Source of the DNA: Spirochaetaceae bacterium
Lineage (GTDB): Bacteria > Spirochaetota > Spirochaetia > SZUA-6 > Bin103
DNA length: 5,271 bases
Reading direction: 5' to 3'
NCBI GenBank assembly: GCA_026710565.1
Contig: JAPOQV010000226.1
Span: 1 to 5,271 of the forward strand
Within the stretch, counting starts at the first letter, position 1. Each line of letters opens with the position of its first letter. Shown piece by piece: positions 1 to 5,271 of the stretch. The notes under the pieces were generated by a model. It saw nothing but the letters and a program-made list of their open reading frames with translations. It was not told the DNA's origin and did no database searches. A program made the translations under genes and the position numbers.

Positions 1-1095
1 CGCCCTGCCGGCGACGACGTCCCGCGCGGCCGTCACGTCGCGGTACAGACCGATGGTCTCCACGGACACGAACGCGCCGCGGCGCCGGAGCAAGGCCGTC
101 ATGCGCTCGTCACGTGCCCCGTATGCGCGCTCCATCGGCGGGCCGGAGGCGTACACCATCGCGTTCACGTCCGCCCCGGCGTCGAGCAGCGCCTCGGCCA
201 TCGCATACTCGCGGTAGGCGGCTGCGTGCCAGAGCGGCATGCCCCAGCTCTGCGCCGGTTCGTCGACGTTGCCCAGGTCGATGCGTTCGTCGGGATCCAG
301 GTCCCTGGCGAGCAGCAGGTCCAGCACCGCCGGCTGCCCGTAGGTGACCGCCAGCGTGAGGAGACCTCCCACGTTCCCGGTGGCCTGTTCCAGCCGCTCC
401 TTCGGGATCGGCCGCAGAAAGGCGAGGTCGCCCAGCGCCGCGGCGCCCCGCGGCGTCTGCTGCGCTCCGGCGTCGAGCAGCGCCTGGGCCGCGGCCCGCG
501 CCGCGGGCGCCCGCTCGCGCTGCGTCCAGCCGAACGACAGCACCGCACGGTCCAGCGGCGTCATTCCCGCTGCATCCCGTTGGGAGGGGTGGTCGTCGCG
601 CGCCGCCAGATAACGCACCAGCGGCAGGTCGGCCTGCGCGGCGGCGGCGTGCAGCGGCGTGCAGCCCTGCGCGGCAACCTCGGCGATGCGCTCCGGGGCC
701 GCCTCCAACAGCCGCCGGACGCCGTCGAGGTCGCCGTCGCGGACCAGGTCGAACAGCTCGTCGCCCCGTTCCGGGTCGGCGCCCGCCTGCGCGGCGCGGC
801 GGCTCAGCTCGTTGCGGATGAGCGCGACCACGTCGTCGTAGCCGCGGTCTTCGGCCAGCGTCAGCGGCGAGGTGGCGTCACGGTGCGGGTAGATGCCCTT
901 GTGCGGGTCCGCGCCGGCCTCCAGGAGGAAGCGCGTGCAGGCCAGGTCCCGGTTGAGCACCGCGTAGTGCAGGGAGGTGTGCTCGTCGTTCTCGGCTCGG
1001 TCCAGCCGCACCAACTCGGGGCGGGCGGCCACCAGCGCGCGGATCGCAGGGAGATCCCCTTGCTCGGCGGCCCGGAAGAAGCGCTCTGCGGACAT
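1..1095 (-). CDS. Ankyrin-repeat protein, C-terminus cut by the left window edge
   Basis: The reverse-strand frame is open from ATG at 1095 down to base 1, giving 365 residues with no stop, so the gene continues past the window. Ankyrin-type helix-turn-helix units are visible. An N-terminal one lies near residues 5-65 (TSLHYAVLNRD and FLLEAGADPH). A central one lies near 112-165 (GCTPLHAAAAQADLPLVRYL), followed by GMTPLDRAV near 177-184. A further one lies near 285-312 (PLWHAAAYREYAMAEALLDAGADVN). Repeats are irregularly spaced, with charged or Ala/Arg-rich linkers (95-115, 190-220). The tail (VYASGPPMERAYGARDERM, then GLYRDVTAARDVVAG) resembles, from memory, a recurrent end motif of bacterial ankyrin proteins. 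I see no signal peptide or membrane segment, so it is probably a cytoplasmic protein-binding scaffold of unknown partner. It starts 5 bases after the oxidoreductase stop with no Shine-Dalgarno, suggesting translational coupling. The ankyrin fold is secure; the function is unknown. Confidence 0.88.
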   Translation of the reverse strand, partial: MSAERFFRAAEQGDLPAIRALVAARPELVRLDRAENDEHTSLHYAVLNRDLACTRFLLEAGADPHKGIYPHRDATSPLTLAEDRGYDDVVALIRNELSRRAAQAGADPERGDELFDLVRDGDLDGVRRLLEAAPERIAEVAAQGCTPLHAAAAQADLPLVRYLAARDDHPSQRDAAGMTPLDRAVLSFGWTQRERAPAARAAAQALLDAGAQQTPRGAAALGDLAFLRPIPKERLEQATGNVGGLLTLAVTYGQPAVLDLLLARDLDPDERIDLGNVDEPAQSWGMPLWHAAAYREYAMAEALLDAGADVNAMVYASGPPMERAYGARDERMTALLRRRGAFVSVETIGLYRDVTAARDVVAGRA

Positions 1096-1100
1096 CGGCG

Positions 1101-2162
1101 TTACAGCGTGACGGCCCTGCCGGAGCGGACCGATTCGTCGGCGGCCAGCACGATGCGCAGGCTCTGGACGGCATCGCGCAGGTCGGCGGACAGGTCGCGA
1201 TCCTCCCGGATCGCGTCGAGCAGGGAGCGCTGCTCGCGGTCGCACAGCTCCTGGTGGTCGGGCTCGTCCGAGGTGTCGATGGAGCGGTCGGCGGTGGTGA
1301 ACTCGCCGGTGGCGTCGGTCTCGGCCGCGTGCAGCAGCAGGCCGCCGGTGGTGGTGTGCTTGTCGATCACGTCAGATTCGCCCGGCGGGTGGTCGACCAT
1401 GCTGACGCTGCCGAGCGGGCCGATCACGTCCTTCACGAAGTAGGCGGTCTCGCTCATCATCGGCCCCCAGCCGGCCTCGTACCAGCCCACCGAGCCGTCG
1501 TCGAAGGTCACCTGGAGCTGCCCGTAGTTGTACATGTCCTCGGCGATCTCCGCGCTCAGCCGGGCGCCGACCGCCTGCACCCGGACCGGCCGCGCGCCGG
1601 TCATGCGGCTCATGACGTCCACGTAGTGCACGCCGCAGTCGACGATCGGGGACATGGACTTCATGAGGTTGCGGTGTCCGAGCCAGCGCTCGGCCGACGA
1701 CTGCTGGTTGAGGTTCATGCGCATCACCAGCGGCCGGCCCAGCCGGCGCGCGTGGTCGATGAAGGTCCGCCACGACGGGTGGTGGCGGAGGATGTAGCCC
1801 ACCACCACCTTGCGGCCGGCGGCCCGCGCCGCGGAGACGATCTCCTCGGCCTCGGCGACCGTCTCGGCCAGCGGCTTCTCCACGAACAGGTGGCAGCCGG
1901 CGGCGAGCGCGCGCATGGCGTAGGCGTGGTGGGAGTCGGGATGAGTGTTGATCGACACGACCTGCGGCGAGACGGCCGCAAGCGCCTCGTCCAGGGACGC
2001 GAACGGCGTGGCGTCGAGCTCGCGCGCCAGCGCCTCACGCGACGACGGGCCGCGGCTGACCACGCCGGCCAGCGCGTAGCCGTCGATACTGCGGTAGGCG
2101 CGCGCGTGCGACGCGCCCATCGTCCCGCAGCCGACGACGACGACCTTGAGATCCTCCTTCAT
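1101..2162 (-). CDS. Gfo/Idh/MocA family NAD(P)-dependent oxidoreductase
   Basis: The protein has 353 residues, a usual length for this family, whose members oxidise or reduce sugars, inositols and related polyols using NAD(P) in the cytoplasm. The N-terminal Rossmann domain (about 1-120) begins VVVVGCGTMGASHA, with the GxGxxG dinucleotide loop at residues 11-16. The family EKP motif is at 95-97 (LFVEKPLAE), with Lys96 as the expected catalytic lysine. The C-terminal alpha/beta domain follows, with the DxxxH motif at Asp175-His179 (IVDCGVHYVD), so the catalytic set looks intact. The start ATG at 2162 places the Rossmann strand within ten residues of the N-terminus; the frame is open further upstream, but that stretch overlaps the MazG-like gene. 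The upstream gap is only 7 bases and lacks a Shine-Dalgarno, while an AAGGAGG lies inside codons 2-4. The substrate cannot be told from sequence. The ankyrin gene follows after 5 bases. Confidence 0.95.
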   Translation of the reverse strand: MKEDLKVVVVGCGTMGASHARAYRSIDGYALAGVVSRGPSSREALARELDATPFASLDEALAAVSPQVVSINTHPDSHHAYAMRALAAGCHLFVEKPLAETVAEAEEIVSAARAAGRKVVVGYILRHHPSWRTFIDHARRLGRPLVMRMNLNQQSSAERWLGHRNLMKSMSPIVDCGVHYVDVMSRMTGARPVRVQAVGARLSAEIAEDMYNYGQLQVTFDDGSVGWYEAGWGPMMSETAYFVKDVIGPLGSVSMVDHPPGESDVIDKHTTTGGLLLHAAETDATGEFTTADRSIDTSDEPDHQELCDREQRSLLDAIREDRDLSADLRDAVQSLRIVLAADESVRSGRAVTL

Positions 2163-2169
2163 CGGGGCG

Positions 2170-2508
2170 CTACCGCCGGTCGCCGTCGCCGCCGATCGTG
2201 CCGCGCGCCTTGCGCGAGAAGAGCTTCTCCAGGTTGGCATGGGCAACCTCGCCCAGGTCCAGGTCCAGCTCGGTGCAGATCTGCGCCAGGTACCAGAGCA
2301 CGTCGCCGAGCTCCATCTTCAGCGACTCGCGGTCGGCGTTCGTGATGCGGCCGCCCTTGTCCCGGAACAGCTTCTTGATCTTGCCGGCCACTTCGCCGGC
2401 CTCGTTGGCCAGCCCCAGCGTGGGGTAGACGATCGGATGGTCGGTCCTGACCAGACCCCACGTCTTGCGGGACTGCCGCTGATAGGCGGCGAACTCCTGG
2501 ACATCCAT
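2170..2508 (-). CDS. MazG-like nucleoside triphosphate pyrophosphohydrolase
   Basis: This is a 112-residue single-domain all-alpha protein of the MazG-like superfamily. These enzymes hydrolyse (d)NTPs, often non-canonical ones, to the monophosphate and pyrophosphate, and so clean the nucleotide pool. The Mg-binding ExxE...ExxD signature is visible: Glu36 and Glu39 (LANEAGEVAGKIKK), then Glu66 and Asp69 (MELGDVLWYLAQ), 26 residues apart. The basic tail (EKLFSRKARGTIGGDGDRR) is the usual substrate-side end of short MazG-like proteins. The start at 2508 gives MDVQEFAAYQRQS, a normal N-terminus for the group. An in-frame ATG upstream (2544) would add residues that do not look conserved. It is the first gene of the minus-strand block and is divergent from nfo. 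No Shine-Dalgarno precedes the ATG, consistent with a very short leader. The exact nucleotide substrate is not predictable. Confidence 0.92.
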   Translation of the reverse strand: MDVQEFAAYQRQSRKTWGLVRTDHPIVYPTLGLANEAGEVAGKIKKLFRDKGGRITNADRESLKMELGDVLWYLAQICTELDLDLGEVAHANLEKLFSRKARGTIGGDGDRR

Positions 2509-2521
2509 CGGTGACCCGCGC

Positions 2522-2550
2522 AGGGTAGTCCCGGCATGAAGCATCCGCAA
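2522..2550 (-). promoter_or_regulatory. Possible sigma-70-type promoter for the mazG-like operon
   Basis: On the reverse strand, TTGCGG (2550-2545) and TACCCT (2527-2522) are separated by exactly 17 bases, the ideal spacing for a housekeeping promoter. The -10 element keeps the T, A and final T of the consensus, and the -35 keeps TTG. Transcription would start about 6-8 bases before the ATG at 2508, giving a near-leaderless mRNA, which would explain the missing ribosome-binding site. Both boxes are weak, and such matches arise by chance, so this is only a candidate. Confidence 0.3.
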
Positions 2551-2579
2551 CGGGGCGACTCGATGAGGGCGGCACAAGC

Positions 2580-2584
2580 GAGGG
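2580..2584 (+). promoter_or_regulatory. Ribosome-binding site of nfo
   Basis: GAGGG lies 7 bases before the GTG at 2592. It decides in favour of this GTG as the start, which yields the canonical endonuclease IV N-terminus MKRIGAHVS. I could not identify a convincing -10/-35 pair for nfo in the 83 bp divergent region. Confidence 0.65.
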
Positions 2585-2591
2585 CCTTGGG

Positions 2592-3464
2592 GTGAAGCGG
2601 ATCGGCGCGCACGTGTCGATCGCCGGCGGCGTGCAGAACGCGGTGGCCAACGCGGTGGAGCTCGGCGCCACCGCTATCGGCATGTTCACCCGCAACCAGC
2701 GCATCTGGAACCAGCGCCCGCTGTCGGAGGAGGCCGCCGCCGCCTTCCGCGACGCCTTGCACGAGCACGGGTTCGCGCCGCAGCACGTGCTGCCCCACGA
2801 CAGCTACCTCATCAACCTGGGGAGCTCCGACCCGGAAGTCGTCGCCAGGTCGCGTGCCGCGTTCCTGGACGAGATGAGCCGCTGCCAGATGCTCGGGGTC
2901 CCCCACCTGAACTTCCACCCGGGCGCCCCCAAGCAGGGGGTGAAGATGTCGGCCGAGCGCTGCATCGAGCAGATCGCCGGCTACGTCAACGAGACGCTGG
3001 AGCAGACCGAGGGGGTGACGGCCGTGGTCGAATGCACGGCGGGGCAGGGGACGAACGTCGGCCACACCTTCGCCGAGCTCGCCGCGCTGATCGAGCGCAT
3101 CGCCGATCCCGGGCGCGCGGGGGTGTGCCTGGACACCTGCCATCTGTTCGCCGCCGGCTACGACCTGCGCACGCGCGACGGCTACGAGGGGATGCTCGAC
3201 GAGTTCGACGCGACCGTCGGCCTCCGCTACCTGCGCGGCTGGCACCTCAACGACTCAAAGGGGGATCTGGGCAGCCGCGTGGACCGGCACGCCGCGATCG
3301 GCGCCGGTGGAATCGGCCGCGAGCCGTTCACATGGATCGTACAGGACCCGCGTTTCGACGAGATGCCGCTGATTCTGGAGACGCCGGAGCCGGAGAGCTG
3401 GGCGAAGGAGATCGCCGAGCTGCAGCGGCTGGCCGCCGCCTGCGATCAGAGCGGGTCGAAGTAG
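2592..3464 (+). CDS. nfo: Endonuclease IV (AP endonuclease, Nfo)
   Basis: The protein has 290 residues (E. coli Nfo is about 285) and aligns by eye along its whole length with E. coli Nfo. Endonuclease IV cuts the DNA backbone 5' of abasic sites and removes 3'-blocking groups during base excision repair. It is a TIM-barrel enzyme with a trinuclear zinc centre. All nine ligands are present: His69 (LPHDSYLINLG), His109 (NFHPG), Glu147 (VVECTAGQG), Asp181 and His184 (LDTCHLFAAGYDLRT), His218 (WHLNDSK), Asp231 and His233 (SRVDRHAAIG), and Glu263 (LILETPEP). The GTG start is supported by the upstream GAGGG and by the conserved IGAHVS beginning. A small local length difference precedes the third ligand (HPGAPKQGVKMS). 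The gene is divergent from the MazG-like gene and its last 19 bases overlap the end of the convergent glycosidase-like gene. It appears complete and functional. Confidence 0.98.
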   Translation: MKRIGAHVSIAGGVQNAVANAVELGATAIGMFTRNQRIWNQRPLSEEAAAAFRDALHEHGFAPQHVLPHDSYLINLGSSDPEVVARSRAAFLDEMSRCQMLGVPHLNFHPGAPKQGVKMSAERCIEQIAGYVNETLEQTEGVTAVVECTAGQGTNVGHTFAELAALIERIADPGRAGVCLDTCHLFAAGYDLRTRDGYEGMLDEFDATVGLRYLRGWHLNDSKGDLGSRVDRHAAIGAGGIGREPFTWIVQDPRFDEMPLILETPEPESWAKEIAELQRLAAACDQSGSK

Positions 3465-5008
3465 GTCAGGTCGGCGCCGTGGGTCTCCATGGCCGCCACC
3501 GTGTCGCCGCGCAGACGCACGCGGATGTCCCGCGTCCGGTGGTGCAGGACGATCTCGCGCTCGGCCAGCGGAAAGCGGATGTCGATGGGCTGGCCGACCG
3601 GCGGTTCGGCGATCAGCAGCGAGCCGCCGGTCCAGGTGACGCGCGCCGCGCCCGCCTCGACGGCGAGGTCCGGCGGGTTCACCCACGACGGCGTGCGCAC
3701 GTACAGGGGGCCGGCGGTCTTCACGGTCACGCGCAGGTGATCGTGCGTGTAGGGCGACTCGACCGCGACGTGGTCGGTCTCGCGGTCGAACGGCAGGTTC
3801 ACCCGGTGGATGCCGTGCTCGCTGCGCACCGCCTCGCGGATCACCTCGCACAGCGAGCCGACCCCGCCGCCGACGATGTCCGTGTTGAAGCTGATGTTCC
3901 GCTGCGGGTCCACCGGCTCGTGCCCGTAGGGCGCCGAAACCCCGAAGCCGCCGAGGTGCCGGTCCGCGACGCGGTGCAGCCGGTCGGCGCCGCCGGGGTT
4001 GGGCGGGTCCTCGATGAAGCTGGTGTCGCGAAGCTGCGATGGCAGGATGTGACAGCGCGTGATGCGCTCGGCGTCCTCGAAGTACTCCGGATACCCGCGC
4101 CGGCCAAGGATCAGCGCCGTCTCCACGATGTCGCCGCTGTTGTTGATCTCCCCCCGGTCAGGGACCGCGTCGTCCCGGCTGGACTCGATCACCCAGCCGA
4201 TCTCGTCGCGGATCTCCCACAGGCCGTTGTCGTAGAACGCCCTGACCCGCGCCAGCAGCTTCGCGTCGTCGAGCAGGTCGGCGAGCTGCGCCAGCGAGGA
4301 CATCACGCAGGTGGTCGAGTGGGTGTGCGTGCCGAAACGCTCGCGGTCGTAGGCGCCCGACTCCGGGAAGAACTCGCCGGTGGTCTTGTCGGCGAGCGTC
4401 ACGGCCAGCTCCAGCGCCGGCCCGGAGCCGGTCGCCCGGTAGTACTTGACCAGCGGGCCGATCGCGCGGGCGATGCCGGTGATGAAGGTGTCTTCGCGGA
4501 CCCTGAGCGCGTTGCCGCGCTGCAGGCGGTCGAGGTCCCAGCCCGTGTCGGGACGGAACAGCTCGGCGAGCTCGCGGATGCTGCGCTCGGCGAGCTCGCG
4601 GGCGCGCTCGGAGCCGCGGTACTGCACCAGCGGGTACAGGGCGTGGAACCCCTCGCGCACGTTGTGGGTCGTGAACAGGTCGAGCGGTCCGCCGATCCGG
4701 CTCCGGTTCAGCGGCAGGGCGAACGCGCCGCCGTAGGAGAAGAACGCGGCGTTGGCGTGCTTGTCGACCGCGTCGTCCGGCACGGCAATGCCGGCGGCGT
4801 CCTCGGCGTTGAGCAGGGCGTTGAGATGGCGTCCGGGCACGTGCGACTCGGTGTGGGCGCCTGAGAAGCTGAACTGCGGGTCGGGCTTGACCTCCGAGCC
4901 GAAGAAGGGGATGTCGCCGTCGTCGGCGTTGAAGACGTTGCACATCATCCGGCAACCCAACCGGATCGCGCCGGTCAGGTCGGTGGTGTTGACGTCGGCC
5001 AATCGCAT
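3446..5008 (-). CDS. Six-hairpin glycosidase-like protein (GH127/DUF1680-like)
   Basis: This 520-residue protein has no visible signal peptide or membrane segment, so it is probably cytoplasmic. The first three quarters look like an all-helical (alpha/alpha)6 toroid, with repeated amphipathic helices (for example 118-152, 172-210, 235-275, 292-320) and aromatic/acidic loops (DTFITGIARAIGPLVKYY, ESGAYDRERFGTHTH). The last part is beta-rich and matches the C-terminal layout of GH127/DUF1680 proteins: HRVNLPFDRETDHVAVESPY, then GPLYVRTPSWVNPP, then LLIAEPPVGQPIDIRFPL. GH127 enzymes include beta-L-arabinofuranosidases. Here the segment where the family usually carries a Cys-Cys pair before the VNL strand reads DIVGGGVGSLCEV (377-389), so the usual cysteine chemistry appears absent. 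The start ATG at 5008 has a strong Shine-Dalgarno, 11 bases after the amidase stop. The fold assignment is from pattern recognition; activity and substrate are unknown, and a non-hydrolytic or different glycosidase is possible. Confidence 0.62.
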   Translation of the reverse strand: MRLADVNTTDLTGAIRLGCRMMCNVFNADDGDIPFFGSEVKPDPQFSFSGAHTESHVPGRHLNALLNAEDAAGIAVPDDAVDKHANAAFFSYGGAFALPLNRSRIGGPLDLFTTHNVREGFHALYPLVQYRGSERARELAERSIRELAELFRPDTGWDLDRLQRGNALRVREDTFITGIARAIGPLVKYYRATGSGPALELAVTLADKTTGEFFPESGAYDRERFGTHTHSTTCVMSSLAQLADLLDDAKLLARVRAFYDNGLWEIRDEIGWVIESSRDDAVPDRGEINNSGDIVETALILGRRGYPEYFEDAERITRCHILPSQLRDTSFIEDPPNPGGADRLHRVADRHLGGFGVSAPYGHEPVDPQRNISFNTDIVGGGVGSLCEVIREAVRSEHGIHRVNLPFDRETDHVAVESPYTHDHLRVTVKTAGPLYVRTPSWVNPPDLAVEAGAARVTWTGGSLLIAEPPVGQPIDIRFPLAEREIVLHHRTRDIRVRLRGDTVAAMETHGADLTYFDPL

Positions 5009-5019
5009 CGCTCCTCCTC
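5009..5019 (-). promoter_or_regulatory. Strong ribosome-binding site between amidase and glycosidase-like genes
   Basis: The whole 11-base gap reads GAGGAGGAGCG on the reverse strand, directly before the ATG at 5008 and directly after the amidase TGA. It is a near-perfect anti-Shine-Dalgarno match (GGAGG), about 4-7 bases from the start depending on which GGAG pairs. It fixes this ATG over the open frame that continues upstream and supports co-transcription with the amidase gene. Confidence 0.85.
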
Positions 5020-5271
5020 TCAGCCGTCCGGCCGCGGTACGGGCGGCGCCGCGTCGAAGCCCAGCGCGTCCCGGATCGTGCGGGCCGCCGCCAGCACGGC
5101 CGCGTCCGATCCGGCCGGCGCCGCGCACTGCAGCCCGAGCGGCAACCCGTCCGCGCCGAGCCGCGCCGGCAGCGACACCACCGGCGCGCGCACGTGGGTG
5201 AACGGCAGGGTGGCGCGCGGGGCGCCCGTGACGGTCAGGACGCGCCGCGCCGCGCCCGGTGCCGCCTGCGC
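5020..5271 (-). CDS. Amidase-signature family enzyme, C-terminal fragment
   Basis: The last 83 residues and TGA stop of a minus-strand gene enter from the right edge. The sequence FTHVRAPVVSLPAR followed by GLPLGLQCAAPAGSD and a closing amphipathic helix (AAVLAAARTIRDALG) is the typical end of amidase-signature proteins, in which a 'P-sLP.g...GLPvGLQ' strand precedes the last helix. Family members hydrolyse amide bonds through a Ser-cisSer-Lys triad. That triad lies in the N-terminal half and is outside the window, so activity and substrate (amide, aryl-acylamide, or the GatA role in Gln-tRNA formation) cannot be judged. The proline-rich tail (DAAPPVPRPDG) and the lack of GatA-like end motifs make a catabolic amidase more likely than GatA. 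It sits 11 bases upstream of the glycosidase-like gene and is probably in the same transcript. Confidence 0.8.
   Translation of the reverse strand, partial: AQAAPGAARRVLTVTGAPRATLPFTHVRAPVVSLPARLGADGLPLGLQCAAPAGSDAAVLAAARTIRDALGFDAAPPVPRPDG

Noticed and set aside
226..1443. A 405-codon plus-strand open frame antisense to the ankyrin and oxidoreductase genes
   Set aside because: It spans the junction of two recognisable minus-strand genes and has low-complexity Arg/Val/Gly composition with no motif. It is a high-GC artefact.
1254..2345. A 363-codon plus-strand open frame antisense to the oxidoreductase and MazG-like genes
   Set aside because: It is a complement of two genes with intact catalytic motifs; its His/Arg/Val-rich sequence matches no fold I know.
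2534..2546. Small inverted-looking stretch (ATGAAGCAT) in the mazG-nfo intergenic region, considered as an operator
   Set aside because: Arms are only three bases and symmetry breaks just outside them, so it is within chance expectation.
2319..3245. A 308-codon minus-strand open frame opposite nfo
   Set aside because: It is antisense to a fully conserved endonuclease IV and runs into an alternative frame of the MazG-like gene. Composition is typical of a shadow frame.
3440..3480. Possible bidirectional terminator at the convergent junction
   Set aside because: No stable hairpin followed by a T-run is visible on either strand.
3032..4864. A 610-codon plus-strand open frame antisense to the glycosidase-like gene and overlapping nfo
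   Set aside because: It is composed almost entirely of Arg/Ala/Val/Gly/His/Asp, as expected for the complement of a high-GC gene. It shows no domain, and both opposing genes have clear family motifs.
5009..5128. N-terminal extension of the glycosidase-like protein to an ATG at 5128
   Set aside because: The added residues (rich in Arg/Gly/Ala) overlap the amidase C-terminus in another frame. The ATG at 5008 has a near-perfect ribosome-binding site.

Overview
The window is a gene-dense, high-GC (roughly 70% by eye) bacterial chromosome segment. It holds six protein genes and no RNA gene, mobile element, CRISPR array or obvious repeat array. Coding sequence fills almost everything. The only intergenic stretch longer than 11 bases is the 83 bp between two divergent genes, so no gene-free stretch over 300 bases exists. 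The lineage cannot be fixed from the sequence. High GC, E. coli-like Nfo, a Gfo/Idh/MocA oxidoreductase, a six-hairpin glycosidase-like protein, an amidase and an ankyrin protein together resemble uncultured environmental or host-associated bacteria (for example Chloroflexota-, Spirochaetota- or Poribacteria-like genomes), but this is only an impression.

Left block (1-2508, all minus strand): a compact likely operon, read right to left. It encodes a MazG-like nucleotide pyrophosphohydrolase (2170-2508), a Gfo/Idh/MocA-family NAD(P)-dependent oxidoreductase (1101-2162) and an ankyrin-repeat protein (start at 1095, running off the left edge). The gaps are 7 and 5 bases, and none of the three starts has a clear Shine-Dalgarno sequence. 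This points to leaderless or near-leaderless translation of the first gene and stop-start reinitiation for the other two.

Middle (2509-3464): a short divergent control region, then nfo (endonuclease IV) on the plus strand with a GTG start, a GAGGG ribosome-binding site and all nine metal ligands of the family. The divergent neighbour is a nucleotide-pool enzyme, so nucleic-acid housekeeping genes sit back to back here.

Right block (3446-5271, minus strand): the C-terminal end of an amidase-signature enzyme runs in from the right edge. Eleven bases later comes a 520-residue protein that looks like a GH127/DUF1680-type six-hairpin glycosidase, with a strong GGAGGAG ribosome-binding site in the gap. 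Its 3' end overlaps the 3' end of nfo tail to tail by 19 bp, leaving no room for a separate terminator.

I did not find an evident new defence or mobile system. The points most worth a second look are the apparent loss of the paired cysteines in the GH127-like protein, the mazG/nfo divergent pair, and the Shine-Dalgarno-poor left operon.
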